From Bombus terrestris (taxonomy: Eukaryota; Arthropoda; Insecta; Hymenoptera; Apidae), in contig NC_063276.1 of assembly GCF_910591885.1 (NCBI RefSeq), forward strand, positions 9,610,001-9,674,000: a DNA stretch of 64,000 nt, read 5' to 3'. The notes beneath the pieces are model-generated. The model did no database searches and was not told where the DNA came from. It saw only the letters and a program-made list of their open reading frames with translations. Below, in pieces: positions 13,621 to 27,429 of this stretch (position 1 is the stretch's first letter; each line of letters opens with the position of its first letter). The position numbers and the translations under genes are program-made.

Positions 13621-15604
13621 TTTATTACTTTATATATATATTTTATATTCAATGTTACAAATGTGCAAGAAATCTTGAGAAGAAAGTAATTACGTTTTGA
13701 ATCGCTCATTCTGAATTCTCTATTATTACGCCATCAACGGGTTGAAATCCTCTACGATAAATGAGAAAGAACAATCTCCAATCTTCAAAACATAAGACAA
13801 ACATTCTCGATATTATCGAGCAACAATTTCATCTTCATTTCCATTTCTCAGCTTCGCCATCTTTTCCTGACTCTCAATCTTTCCTCCGCCTTACCATCAC
13901 TTCGAAAATTCAACAAGTGATAATCCTAACAGTCGACGAGCGTCACTCTTTCGTACAGAAATGGGAAGTGGAAAGTGGTTCATCGTCTTTTGCACGAATA
14001 ATTCTCCCGAAGCGCGTTCTTCTGCGTCGACTGTTCAACTTTTCTGATTTTCTTCGCAATTTTCGCACCACGGAATTTTCGTGCTGACACGTTCCTCGCG
14101 CCTCCTGTTTGTCGAGCTTATGGTTCGACGTTTCACGGTTATTCCAAAAATTCGTCGACTACAAACGCGCTAATAACAATTTCTTTGAATCGCAGCGAAG
14201 AGAAACCTTCCTGCTTGTTCTTTCCAACTTTTCCGGTTTGTAACTCCTTTTGAGCATGCGGAGGAACGTGTGCTGAAAATTTAATTGCCGTACGCCCTAC
14301 TACTTGGCAAACGCCTACGTGTGTGTGTCATCAAAATTTTCCTAAACGTTGACTTTTTCACGTGTTCGCTCAACACGGCAAAAATTCTGCTGGTTTACGA
14401 CTGGAAACGTAAACGGTTACACTTTGAGGGTTTCTGACTGTTTTTTACGAGTGTAATATAACGCGCAAGTGTGTGTATGTTTTTTGCTAGTGCTGTAACT
14501 GCTAATGATATTTTGGAAATGAAGATTGATCTCTGAAAATTTGTCTCATTAATGCGTTCAGTATAAGGATAATAATTGGTTATCAATGATTTGCTAAATT
14601 GTTTAGGGCGGTTAAAATAAGATAAATTTCATGGATTAACAAATTTCCAAGAATTTGAATTTAAGTGGGACTTAGATAACATTGTCAGAAAATAATACAC
14701 GAACAAAATATAATATTTTGCAAAAATTAATCTTATGGTTTAGCATGTTTCAATCATTGCTACTCCAAAATATATAACACTTTTCTTTACAAAATGATTA
14801 TGAATAAATTCTTTTAATATCCAAAGCGTTAATATAATAGTAAAAAATGAAGATTAGTTTTTAGAAATCTTTGAAGCTAGTTTAGCAAGCAATTTTGATT
14901 TTAAATTATACAATAGATAATTAATAGATTTTGCAAAGATAGATACAAGCACAGCAATTTGCAATAAATTAATATATAAATTAATCAGTTACTTGAACAG
15001 TGATTGGGCCAACAAACATTATCAAAATTCTCCATACTAACGACTGCTACACCCAATTAATACAACGCGAATATCATTGTGCTAATACTGGAAATTGCGT
15101 GAAATTGACAGAATGAATGTGCAGAAATTTAGCTTTGACGCGGCAACAATACTAACAAATACTGCTACAAGTATACATTATACAGTATTATGTTATTATC
15201 AACAATTGCTACTTACTACTAGCATGGCTAAAAACTAAGGTGCGACAATATAATTAAACAACAATGGCACTGGAAAATTTTCGACAAAAAGAAATCGATC
15301 GAACAAACTTCACGTTGAATGAGAGTGGAGAAGTTGGAAATTCAATTAAAAATATCGTCGACGCATGCCGTTGCATTATCGATCCCCTAACTGCATCGGT
15401 TTACCGGGGCCCCGTGAAAACTGGCGCGTTAATGTCGCTGTAATTCAATTAATTAACCGCAGCTATTACACACGTTGCCACGTGTCAAGCGTTCACCTCG
15501 CGTTTCACTCAGTCAACGATTAACTCCGTCCTTCGTCGCCTGTGTTGCTCTCTGACTTCTAGTTCCTTTAAATCCCCCAACGAACAAATAACGAGGTGAG
15601 ATGA

Positions 15605-16435
15605 GAACGGGGGGAAAAATTATAAATTAAAAGGTAAAAATTCAGTAGTCGTAATGGGGTTGTAAGTTGGCGGGAAAAAAGGGAAAGAAGGAGGGAAATA
15701 TTTTTTAAAAGAAACAAAACGAAGAAAAAATAAAAAATTAGAAAATGGCAGTCCAATAATTTCAAGAGAGCAGGTTAATGGAGAAAGGGAGGAAATAGAA
15801 TTAATTTTCACAGGAACTAAAACCATAAAGATGTTTAAAATTATTATACTAAGTAAAGAAGTAAACTGACAAAAGAAAAAAAGGAAGGAGAAAACAAAAA
15901 AGTTTGGAGGGGGAATCAAAATGTGAGAGCAATTAAAGAGAGGAGAAGAATCTGCTCAAAGGAGAGCAGAATGGAAAAGAAATGAAAAATTAATAATGAA
16001 AGGAGCACGAGAAAAAATCTCAAATGAGACCAAAAGGAACGAAACAATCGAAGTGTAAGAAATCGAATAATTTTATCGTGGAATAAGTTGGCAAAGAAAA
16101 GTGGAGAAGTGCAGAAAAGAAGAAAAAGGTTTTTTATGAGAATACAAGAGCGAATGAAATATTAAAAATTAAAATCCAATAATCGCAGTGAGACAAGTTG
16201 ACGAAAAAAAGGACGGGAGAAAATTTGTAAGGAAACCAGTACGAGAGGAACTAGAAATTAAAAAATAGAAATCAAATAATTGCAAAAATGTAAATGGATA
16301 TAGGAACGAAAGGAGAAAGGGGAAATAAGTTTGAAGGAAACCAAGTGTTCAAAAAAAGACTGATTATAAGAGGAAAGAAAGTACTTTAGAAAATATGGAA
16401 GTAGAATATTTCAAAGTATGTAATTGGCAAAGTAA
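15605..16435. repeat. Purine-rich degenerate tandem array, unit about 80-140 bp
   Basis: The plus strand is strongly A/G-biased for over 800 bp. A diverged core recurs, of the form CARTARTYGYA-TG-AAGTTGG followed by a G/A-rich run such as AAAAAAGG. Core copies start near 15642, 15752, 15843, 15986, 16065, 16173, 16275 and 16403, with spacing that averages close to 105 bp. The copies share only the core and the purine bias, so the array is old. The long minus-strand frames across it are low-complexity products of this bias, not genes. Confidence 0.6.
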
Positions 16436-19400
16436 TTACCAGGCTAGTTTTGTTGGTACAGGAGGCACTAACGAGACAACGTTAACGCGATTCGCTAGGC
16501 GGCGTGGCTAGAAACCGCACATCTACGCCGATATTCTTTTTTCCTTTTTTCCACCCTCTTTGCCACTCACTACTTCCTTTCCATGGATGTAAGTGATCTC
16601 TGGCTACACGTACAGTTCAGGTCGTAACCTTTGAAACCTGGTACCACCGACTCTCTGAGTAATGAGACCCTCACACGTAAAAGCGAATTTTTGGGACTTT
16701 TCGTGGCTTTTATACATAGTCTTTCCGTAAATCCGAAAGTATCGAGATCATCTTTGTAGATATTTTTGTATGTTAATAAAAGACACAGTGATCTTTTGCA
16801 AATTAATTAATTATCTTGAGAAGCGATATGCTAATGAAAAAATTTTCTCAAATTCTTGAGGTAATGTTGGCAACCTTGAATTTTTGACTTTAGAGTAATG
16901 TTAATCAATTCTTCTTTTTTTCTTTTTTGGATCATGACTACTATCTATAATAATATAGTATATTTTAAAAAATATGTACGAAGAATTCTAAGGATTTCTA
17001 ATTGATTTCATCTTTTCTCATCTATCTTATTCGAACAAAAGAAAATTTATTTAGCTGTGCACAAAAGTAGAATAGAACTGCAACCGGTTCTCGATGTAAT
17101 CAGTTAAATGTAAAGAGAGTGTTCGTATGGTTGTGTAATCTCGTTTCTCTATGAATTAAGTTAAAAAGGAATGAGACTGTCGTTTGCAAACGACTTTAAA
17201 AAAGTAGGAAAAGAAGTTAATTTTATAGCACAACGACGACTGAATTGACGACGAAAATTAAACGACCGAAGCAGACTCGGTCTTAAACCAACAAAACTAT
17301 AATAGATGTTACTGGCTTCCATTTGAGTTTCTTAAAACGACATGATTAATGCAACAAAAATACAAAAAAAAACCTATGACAGAAATGTAATTATAAATGA
17401 AAATATTACGATCATAAATACCGTTATTTATTTCAAACTTATCATTTACATCATATTGAATTTTATTTATTATCATTTCATTAAAATCTCTTCATCAAAT
17501 ATAACAAATATATATATTGTATTATCGAAGATTACCAGATAAAATTAGAAAAGAATATAGAAAGTGGAATAAAAAAACAGAGAAGAAAAAAATAAAGAAA
17601 AATATTTATATAACTTATTAATAAAAGTTTATTTTACTTTATTAGGAACAGATTAACGAATCCACTAAGCAAAATTAATCGAATTAACGAGGCAGATCAG
17701 GTTGCATAGTGCAAAGTGGCACGTTGTAGCCATTAGAGGAAAACGTATAAATAATAGAAAGACGGGATAAGTTTCGGTGCTCTTAGAGCGTCTCGGTGTC
17801 CCCTGCGTAAAGGAGGCAGGATAAGAGGCTGCTTTTAAGGACATAAAATACGTAGACACGTAAGAATACCTGCGCGAAGCCACCATACACATGTGACCCC
17901 ACCATTTTACCCCGTACTCACGCTTCTGAAACGCCACTTTTCTTTCCCCTAGAGAATTCCGTAAGTGTACCGTCGAGCTGCTTCCTTTGAACGATCTTCG
18001 ATCTTCAATCGATCGTCGCTCCAGCTCGAGTCACCCGAGCTTTCTTATTAAGCTACAACTGACTCTGGCACGTGGATCGACTGTTTCATAACTCAAGAAA
18101 CGATTTTTTATGGTATTCGTGGAACAAAATGATAAATGCGTGAATAAAGAATACTATTACTAGTCTAGAAACTTGGACGTTTGAAAAAGAGGATTGTGAT
18201 ATGAGTGAAGAATACATGACTAATATTTTAAATAGATATTTTTGAAGATGTAAGAATGAGTGTATCGAGCGAAAAAGAGAAAGAGAAATACCTAAGGATA
18301 GATGGTTATGGAAAATGCATGTGCAAGCAGTTGAGGACGGAGAGTTGGGCGCAAGAAATTGAGAATATAGAGCTCAAAGTGAGAGTAAGAGTTTGTATGG
18401 GAAAGTGCTTGATCAAGTAGAACGATAGTTTATAGTAATCTAACTATTATTGTCAGCAAATATCTGTACCTTGAGAGACAATTAAATCTTAAACAACTCT
18501 TAAACAATGCAAAATTAAAATTCGAAATCAATTTCTATTATTCTTCGTTCACGCTTTCAATTTACATCTTTCTCCAGAGTGAAATAAGATATTCAGTCGA
18601 ACCTGCAGTGGAACATTTAAGCATGGCTATCAACCTGTGTCTTACGACACTTCTTATAGCGTTTACATGATTTTTTTAACGCCACTTTCGACGAAACGGT
18701 GGTTCCGGCGAGTCGTTTCTCTGGTAACCCGCAAAGAGCACGATGCGCTCCTTACAAGTAGCGTTACCGACAAGTAAGAAATTCCTGCCGAGCCAACCTA
18801 ACAATATTTTAAATGCTCGCGTGCGTTCGGTTGAGAAGTCTTCTTTTTAAAGCAAATAGGGAAAGAAGGAAAGAAAGGAGATTGCATCTTATCTTGCAAT
18901 GTGTGTAACCTTTTGAGTTTCTTTGGCGATGAAAATTGGGTTGGTGTAGTTTACATAATATGTATCGTATTATACTACTCATATCGAACATGTAACTTAG
19001 GATTATAGGAGTAGTTACCTAATATTTGATTCTTATAAGCTAGTTGCGTTTGCATGTAAATTATTTCTTCTATTTTTATATAAATATGAGAATTAATAAA
19101 AGAGTAAACGAAACGCAGAATTTAAAGAAAGGAAAAATTCAAAGTACACACGGCAGAAAAATTCAACGACCGCATTAGATGATTCTGAACCAACAAATAA
19201 TGAAGAGTAACGACATATATAAGGAGAAACACCGGTGTTTAAGCCGGCAACATTAATTTTATGCTTTACAGAGAAACATACTTCTCCAGACTTATAGGGA
19301 AGTTACACTGCGAACACTCGCGGGCCATCAGCTTCTTAATTAAAGGGAGACCCTCCCAGCCGTGTTCTCATCGGTGAAACGTTAATTCGTTGGTTTTATG

Positions 19401-22400
19401 AGCTTGTTTGGAAAGGATGTGTCGTGGAACGTTGTTTCAATGTTATTCTTCCTTACTTACGAAGAGAAATTCTGCTATTTATTCCTAGAAAATTTGCTTT
19501 TAGACAAACAGGTAGCAGAATTAAAAAAATATAAATTGAAAACAAATATTAAGTCTTCACATGTTTAGACATTGGCAGTTCCAGCGTTAAGACTTTCATA
19601 AAATTTGTTGTTCATCGGTTCCATTTAACCGGTCGATAATTAATTAAACGTAAAATTGAATAAATCCGAGTTTCTGTCTCATACGTCAATGCCTCGACAT
19701 TGATGATTCGTACAATTACGGAATGAAATACAAGAGTATTAGAATTCCCAAACGTACTTCGCACAAGCGCGCTGGAAATTCGTTTGAAATTCGTTGGAAT
19801 ACACAAGAGGATAAAATCTACGAGCATAAATCAAACGACGCTTAGCGAGTCAACGTCAGTTACTCAGTGTCCTGTCGACTCTTCTATTCATCCCTCAAGC
19901 TTCCATCGCAACAACCAGTTAACCTTCCCAACGCGATTGCTAAGCAAGTCTCGAGCGATGAACCATCATTCGGAGAAACCAAATTCTATCAAGATTTATC
20001 CTGTTGCGAGCATATCACGTACGATATCGTTTCAAGGGTTTCGAAGCAAGTAAATTAGGATGTACAGTTAACAATAAGATCAGTGTTGGAAACAGTCTCG
20101 GCATTGGATAGTCGAGCTTCGGCAAAGTTGCGCGAATTAGTCGAGCTCTCTCCAAACTTACGGCGTTGGACCAAGAATCACTCAGCCAGGGCGCAAATCA
20201 CTTCAACATCGTACTTAGAATTACTTACATCGAAACTTTCTGAAATGACCCGGCTATGAATTATATTCCGACGTTAGTTATTATGGCTTCCTTAAAGTAC
20301 AGAATTAATATCGGGTTGTACATCGTTCACTGATAATTTATATATAGTAGCGAACAAAAGGAAGTTTATAAAATAGAATGTATAAAAAGACAGAATAATT
20401 TAACATACTGGATTTCCATTTAAATATAGCAATGAATAAATATAATTAAACTGCAATTTTTTATGTAAATTCATATTTTCGACAAATTAATTAAAAGAAG
20501 TAATAACTTGGTGGAAAATTGTTCTACCTACCAAATAATATAAAAACCACTATGCTTTGATTATTTTATATATGTTTTTATATTATACGTATCTTGTGCA
20601 AAATTGCGCTTTCAAACTTCTTGTGAATACATAAAACTCCGCAATTACAGCAAACTATAAAATACATGACTGTCGTCAATATGGTAAAGAATTTTTAATA
20701 TAAAAGTTACTAAAATTTATAGTTCATAGTTACGAAAATTCATAATTTTGAACTTTGTTTTATCCTCCACTGTAATTGTATATAATTTTTCATTAGCTTA
20801 CTACTATGCTATTTTATTCTGTTAGAAAACCGTTCACATCCACGACAAAGGACTTCATCGTAATTATTATTCATTTTTAAACTCCAGATAACAATACAAT
20901 TACAATTTTCCTCTCATACAGCAAAGAAAATTCTAATTAAACGGTGTTAATATATTTTTTTAAACTACAACTTTTCGATTTTCCTAATTTTACGGTTTTT
21001 ATAATCCATATCCTTATACTTCAATTTAAATTAAAAAACCTGTCATTAATTACAGTTGTTTCTCTCACATTAACATTCTAGTTATAAGGATTGAATATGA
21101 ATTTTCCCAATTTCGTAGTTTTAAATTCGTACAATAACGAAAATAAACAATAATATACAAAGATTGTAAAATTAAAATAATTTACGAACAGACGTTTCAT
21201 CATCACTATACAGTTTTACATATAATTATATACATTACATATAATTTAATACAAAATTCTGAAAATATTAATATTACATTAATATACTCGTATATGTTTA
21301 TTAATTATCGTAATTGATATATTATCGTAAGAATGGGTACAGTATTTTCCCATGTGTTATTTTAACAAATATAACAGGAAAAGAATTAATCTTATTACTC
21401 ACAAAGGCTTAGAAATTCATAATAAAATTCTCTAGATGAATACATAAATGAATATCACAATGAATGAATAGATCGTCCCTCATATTTACCTCATTTTTAG
21501 AAAAAGTGCATTTATATTATTCTTCTATTAAAAACAATTTGTATATCGATTCATTTGTATATCGATAAAAGTAAATAACATCGTGTCACATTAACCTATC
21601 AAAAATCTAACCAACCAAAAAATTTCCAAATAACCAAATATTTTCTCAAAAAGTGACATAACATCGCCAAAAAGAAAAATTTCAAAGTCTAAAGAAACGA
21701 GGGACTGTGACATGAAGAAGTCGCAGGTTTGGAATTTCGCGAAAAATCCGCCTGGAACGTGAATCTTACCCGAGGCGACCAGCAAAGTGACGTTTCAATC
21801 GTTTGAAACGATAACATTCAACTTTTTCCTCCTTCCCTCAGCGAAATAAAAAAGTCTAGGAAAGCAAAAAGCTGATGGAAGTCTTTATATCGGAGCGTCA
21901 CGTTTGACGGAGGAATCAAGGTCGGTTTAATAGAGCGTAACAAATTGTCCCGTTAACTGTATCGAACTATCGTTTCGTCCAGAACTCGACGCTTGTACAT
22001 GTTCACCCGTATATTAATCTTGAAACTGCCATACCACGACTATCGATCCAATGGCCCTATTTCATTCTATTCAACGTGAACTCTTTCAACCTGGAAATAT
22101 TATCGGTTCTATTAAGCGTCACGCGACACCGACTTTTCCCTTCCCTAGTGAAAGACCACACTTCCGGAACAAACTCACGGAGAACCAGAAAAAGGAAAGG
22201 GAGTGGAGAAATCGAGATTTTCTTCCTCACTGTTTCATACGCGTGTCAAAATGTTTAGAGACAATTGTTCCCCAGTAGATAAAGGTATGGGAATTGCAAA
22301 GTACATTTTCAAGGCACATTAAAATAATAAAATGCACCATGAACGTGAGTTAGCCATTGAATTATAAAAAGAATTGATCGATTTCAGATCAATACTAAAC

Positions 22401-23437
22401 ATCAGAAACATTATTTAAAAAGTTATGTAAACATCGTGTAGATATAATGTGGAGTATTTTGCTTTATAACATGGAGTCATAGCAAAGGTTATTCTATATT
22501 AAAGTTAGTTTTAACTTTAGTTCCACGCTATGAAAATATAAGTTACTGAATACAAACTACGAATGATTTCAAATTAAATAATATTTTAGACCTTCTCCAG
22601 ACCCAGAAGAATTTTAAGATCCAATTTCTGTATCTATAATATCGTAACAGAATGTTTGAAAAATTCGTAGCTTTTGCCCTCAACAAAAAAACAAATCACG
22701 AGGGCACCAACAGTGAGACGTTTGTCACGAAACGAACTCGACCGAAAATCAGCACGAGCGTACAGAGCAATAACAGCAAAAGCCACTTAATGCAAGGATT
22801 TCAGGCGAATCTCCGAGGAAATCGTTTAAAGTAATGCCTTAAGTGCTTTCTCCGGCAGGTTTTACGAAAAACCATAATTTCTTGTGACCCATTCGCCTAT
22901 CTCTTCCATGATCCAGCTCTGTTATCATGGCCCCGGCTGTACCTTATTTCTCCCGTTCGAAACAAAGTGTTCGAATAAAAGGACCATCGATCGTAAGGGT
23001 TGGGTAACATCGATAGATAAACGGGGACCATTCAACTAATCAAAAGCGGAGAGGAAAGTTATGGCTACGACTATTAGCACCTTATGGCGTCGGGACATGC
23101 GAAATCCCCGTTTACCGACATCGTGAATATGAATTACAGTTTCGTCCCTTAGGACAGTTAGATTCTCCATATATTATGGCAAACTCCTGGTTCTACCTGT
23201 TTGTTGATTTATAGATGCTTAATTCTTTTAATACGCTCTTTTTTGCAGAAAATTAATCCATTCGTTACAGTTTATTTAGTTTCATTATAGTTGTATCCTT
23301 TTAGACAGTTTTAATCCCCATATATTTTGACGAATTCCATGTTCTCTCTGCTCATTTATTTATGGATGTTTCATATTTTAAATGTTTTTTCTTTTTTGTT
23401 AAATATGAATGTTCCAGACCATTGAAACGGGTAAGGA
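16436..23437. other. Long AT-rich noncoding stretch
   Basis: No gene or mobile element recognised. Positions 16440-16680 and 17700-18060 are less AT-rich and complex, and could be conserved noncoding DNA. Frames of 60-90 codons here have no supported identity. Confidence 0.45.
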
Positions 23438-23512
23438 TTTATGACACTGCTGAGTGGGCCCTCAGGCGGGTCTAAGCCCGAAAAACTCTTCAAGGGCCAA
23501 CAGTGTCATAAA
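23438..23512. other. Three-tier stem-loop
   Basis: TTTATGACACTG at 23438-23449 is perfectly complementary to CAGTGTCATAAA at 23501-23512. Inside it, TGGGCCCT (23455-23462) can pair with AGGGCCA (23493-23499). A terminal hairpin CGGG-TCTAAG-CCCG lies near 23467-23480. The whole folds as an approximately 75-nt stem-loop on either strand. A partial relative of its left arm (TTTATGACAC ... CTGAGTGGGC) occurs at about 35899-35930, so this is probably a dispersed element or an element end. Confidence 0.6.
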
Positions 23513-23559
23513 CCATTCGGTAAGAGAAGCAAACTTTTTACTTCTGACCTTCACCCCCA

Positions 23560-24195
23560 TCTTGAGCGAACAACTGCAGGGTAGATGCGAAGACTTAGTC
23601 GTCAATGACTGTTGTCTTCCGTCTTACGAGAACCAAGGGTTAGAGTCTGGCCGCTGAATACTACAGGCAGATGCGATCAATTCTCAAGAGCTGTTGTCTT
23701 CCATCTGATGTAAACCAAAGGTCGTGGCCTAGCCGCCACATACGAAGGGCAGAGGTGTCAAGGAGTAGTCAGCAAGAATAGGGTTGTTCTTCTGTCTTAC
23801 GATACATCCAGGTGATGCTATAACCACCTGACACGACGAGAGAGATTCATCCTGGCAGATACCAACAATCAGTCGTAGAGTACGGTTCTCCTCCGTCTTA
23901 CGAAGATCAACGATCGTGGTCCAACCACCGGACGCGACAGTCAGTTACACATAGTCATTCGACGAGCATGGTTCGTCTCCGTCTCACGAAGTTCAGATGC
24001 CGTGGTCCAACTGCCGGGCACGACAAAGTCACATACGAACAGTCATTCGTCAAGCACGATAGTCTTCCGTTTCGCGAAGTTCAAGGGTCGTGGTTCAATC
24101 GTTGGACACGACGCAGTTTCACATAGTCGTAGAGTACGGTTCATCTCTGTCTTACAAAACCGAAAGGTCGTGGTATGACCGTAGGACACGACATA
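23560..24195. repeat. Diverged tandem array of hairpin-bearing units (about 7 copies, 82-104 bp)
   Basis: Each unit has a CCGTCTTACGAA-like block (near 23617, 23700, 23790, 23894, 23980, 24068 and 24150), followed some 15 bp later by a GTCGTGGTCCAAC block and then GGACACGAC. GTCGTG and CACGAC, with GTCC and GGAC nested inside, form a small stem with one bulged G. Pairing is best in the units at about 23909, 24000 and 24087, and compensated or G-U pairs are seen in some. The array directly follows the strong stem-loop at 23438-23512. No coding frame spans it. Confidence 0.65.
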
Positions 24196-26725
24196 AAAGT
24201 CATATATATTTTGTATCATATCTAGAAAGGACAGTCTCATGATAGTCACGCATCCAATAAAATTATACAGTCCATTCTGTGAACAACTGTCTAGCTTGCA
24301 ACTCATTTCCTCCGTCAACCCGCTCACAACCGCGAGTGTTCCGACGCGTATAATGGAAATTAATGAATTCATTGATCAAATATTTCTCTTTAGGGACTGC
24401 ATATCGTTTTTATCAAAAGTGTCCGTAGATTAAATAGTAATATTTATTTTAATACATTATTGGCTGACCTGTTTATCTTCGTAAGCCTTTTTAACAAAAT
24501 ATACATAATAAAGATGCAATAATTTTGTTATTAACGTTATTTAGATAAATGAATCATCGCAACATGTTCATTAATAACCAATTGTCTCGCAATCTTTATT
24601 CCAGTGATACATGCGGGGTGTTTATAAATATGTGGAACGTTTTCAGTGGGTTGTTTCTAGATACCAGGAAGATGAAATAAGATAATGAACACGAGAATCG
24701 GAAAAATCTTGCTTCTCAAGCTACAAGTAATTTGAGCTCGCTGTAAAAACGCCTGAACGTAAGCAATTCACTTCAGTACGGTACCAACAAAAAATTTGAC
24801 ATCACTTTTGTATCACAAATTCTAGTGACATCGAATCACCTGGCAAATTTATTATTAATTTGAAATTAATGTTCCAAAATATATCAATATAATTTTAAAT
24901 CAATTATATACACAACAAATGTTTACTTTTAAATATTTTCTATCATCTATTACATATAAACATAGTATCATCTTCTATAATTATGTTCTCCGCCCATTCC
25001 AAACCTTTGCAATGAACAAAATTATTTTAAACCGAAATTGTCGGCCAAACAGCTTGATAATTTAATACGAAGTTGTTATGAAAATTTCTATTATACATTC
25101 ACATTGTAGAGCTCCATTCATTACATGGAAAATCGATATGGTTAACCCTGAGATCAGCGGAGTTGACTTTAGATAATCCCGAGCAGGGGGAACATATAAA
25201 GGCTAGCCAAACTTGGAACATTAGGAGTAGAATAGAGTTTCCTGGTCGATGAAGAGTTTATTGAAAACTTACGGATACAGTGTGCTGCATCTGCTTGCAC
25301 AGAGGAATACTTAATCGAATATTCGAACTCTCTTCGTTTCTAGATAGGCAGACATTAATTAGCTAAAATTTCAGGTAAAAATCCTTCAGTTTCTCATCAT
25401 AATTCTCAAGCGATGTAGGCTGAGTCGATTTTCACTTATGCAAATATTTCTTTTTTTCACTTCTTAATACATTTACACGTATTTATTAAAATATATTTAC
25501 ATGTATCATTCTGTTAAATTATATTCTATAAACGATCTTATCCTTTTAGAAAATTTAATTATTACATAGAGGTAAAAATATTCTCAAACGGTCTTTCGAC
25601 TTATCGCTACAGAATAAAGTATTCGATAACTGTGACAATAATGTTTCGGTAATGATGATATATAATTTTTGTCTATAATTTCGAATCAAATGTAATTATT
25701 AGTGGATCAGACAGAATTAATTTCTGCTATTTTTGGTTTAATGTTTGCAACAAAACAGATATATCTGTGGCTATCTTAAAGACCGTCTTCAAATGGCTAT
25801 ACATCCATTCTCCAGTTTAGAGCGATACATCACGGTTAACACGCGATATTGCCGAGAATTGTTTCCAATCAATTTCAATGCAATTTAAAGCTACTCTCTA
25901 ATTTGACACAGGCTGTTTCTCCCCTTCGTTCGACCCTCTAAGTTCCACTATACTCCATAGTTCGAAAATTTTAATATGTGGTACCGGCCAGAAGTTTGAA
26001 ATTAGTTTTCCAATTAGTATCTATGTCTAATTACATACCAAATTTGATATTAACTTAAATATAATGTTACAAGTATCAATATCAATATTTTTTATTTCAA
26101 TAAAATTTGTATAGTAATTCATGGCAATGTGTCTATATATTATATACTTCACATCATTTATTTTTATACCTTTATGCCATTTATATATAGCAATTCTAGC
26201 AATTAATAGTAATTACCATTTTTATAAAAACAGAAAAGAGAGGAATAATTACAATCGTTCTTCTATGTGCAGAGAACGAGTACTATTTAATTTCATATCT
26301 TTTTAACTGTAGCACGTCGGATCCCTATAAACGCGAAATTGAAAAACTAGTGAGAAAGGTTGAAGAAGCTCGAATTACATCAGCGATTAATTGCTTTCCG
26401 TTTATGCAACCTTGTCTCTGTTATGCTCCGTCGAACAAAGGAACTGAACTTTTGTTCCAGCTTGATAATTGCTCTTTCCCCGTCGTCGTTTCGACATTTT
26501 CATTAAGATCTCCTATCAATGTATTGCATTCGCTCGACACAAATATCGTCCTATCTATAGCTGACTTGAAGCTCGTTTACAATCGTTGGCTAATAATTTT
26601 CCTAACTTCAGATACAGAGACAAAGGTATCTCGTAATTATACGATTTCATATCGAAAAACGACGATTTTATTGGACGAGATATAATAGAAGTTATACAAG
26701 ATATGGTAACATAATTCTTATTTTA
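24196..26725. other. AT-rich noncoding stretch
   Basis: No gene recognised. A GGGTGTTT-type word at about 24616 is common at the ends of insect repeats, but no terminal repeats could be paired with it. Confidence 0.45.
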
Positions 26726-26729
26726 TTCT

Positions 26730-27423
26730 TGAGGTGTGTAGGACGTGCTAGCTGCCAAAGAGACATTCGGAGATGTTTAAACAATATATTTATTAGTAAT
26801 TCTCGCTATCGACACTTTACATAGAACTCGCGATTACAATTAACGATTCGCATTTAACGGTTACAACTCGACTGATACGTCTATCAGTCGAGTAATTCGT
26901 CGTCATGAATTAAAATAGCGGTTGAGCAGAATGCGCGGTATAAGTTAAGATGACGACTGCTCAAGGTACGTTGGGGAATTGTCTTTCTGTCACGATGATG
27001 CTACAGAGGAAAACTGTGATGGGTGTGTCTAAGAGTATGAGATAATCGGATTCGTTAAAGAAAGTTTTCGTTAGAAAAATAAGGGAAATGGACGTCGCTG
27101 TTAATTGGTTAATCTACTAGGTTGGCGGATAAGGAAGGATGCTAACCACTCTCGAGAGAAAGGTGCTAGCGAGAAGCATCATATGTGAGAAAAGCCAGAT
27201 TTCTCGTATCTTTCCGGAGTAGATAATAAATTATGGAATGCTAGAACTAAAAGATATTTTCTTGTTTTGAAAGACCTTAAATGAAAGTCCTTAAGCTAGT
27301 TAAAGGTATGCCATGAAGATGTTTAGACATCTGGCAATCATCTTTCCGAGGGATAGAGTCTGCTTTGTGTAGCAAGCCACAGGACAGAAACCGTTGGAAG
27401 GTTTGTTGTTGAGTGCAGCTACA
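26730..27423. mobile_element. Candidate solo LTR (TG...CA, 4-bp TSD)
   Basis: A 694-bp block of higher complexity begins TGAGGTGTGTAGG and ends GCAGCTACA, i.e. TG...CA. It is flanked by TTCT at 26726-26729 and TTCT at 27424-27427, consistent with a 4-bp target-site duplication. The flank is T-rich, so four bases are weak evidence. An inner TGTAG/CTACA pair is also present at 26737 and 27419. No gag or pol sequence is attached, so it would be a solo LTR of an LTR retrotransposon. The family is not identified and the orientation is uncertain. Confidence 0.45.
26866..26893. other. Perfect 12-bp hairpin inside the candidate LTR
   Basis: ACTCGACTGATA and TATCAGTCGAGT are perfect inverted repeats separated by CGTC. 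A similar palindrome (18 bp, perfect) lies at 50418-50435 and is followed by similar sequence, so it may be a conserved part of a repeat family. Confidence 0.8.
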
Positions 27424-27429
27424 TTCTTT

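Larger units (their letters stand above)
7173..15604. other. Long AT-rich noncoding stretch
   Basis: No gene supported. It contains homopolymers (A16 at 7319-7334 and C14 at 7774-7787) and an (AT)10 tract at 13601-13620 inside AT-rich sequence from about 13520 to 13650. Frames of about 90-108 codons at 7976-8272, 8858-9154 and 13761-14087 show no recognisable motifs and were not called. Confidence 0.5.

Noticed and set aside
15263..15286. AATGGCACTGGAA, similar to the start of miR-263a
   Set aside because: Only 13 bases match, and no complementary arm was found upstream or downstream.
23560..24195. CRISPR-like array
   Set aside because: The units are diverged throughout, with no conserved repeat and unique spacer pattern, and the sequence is eukaryotic.
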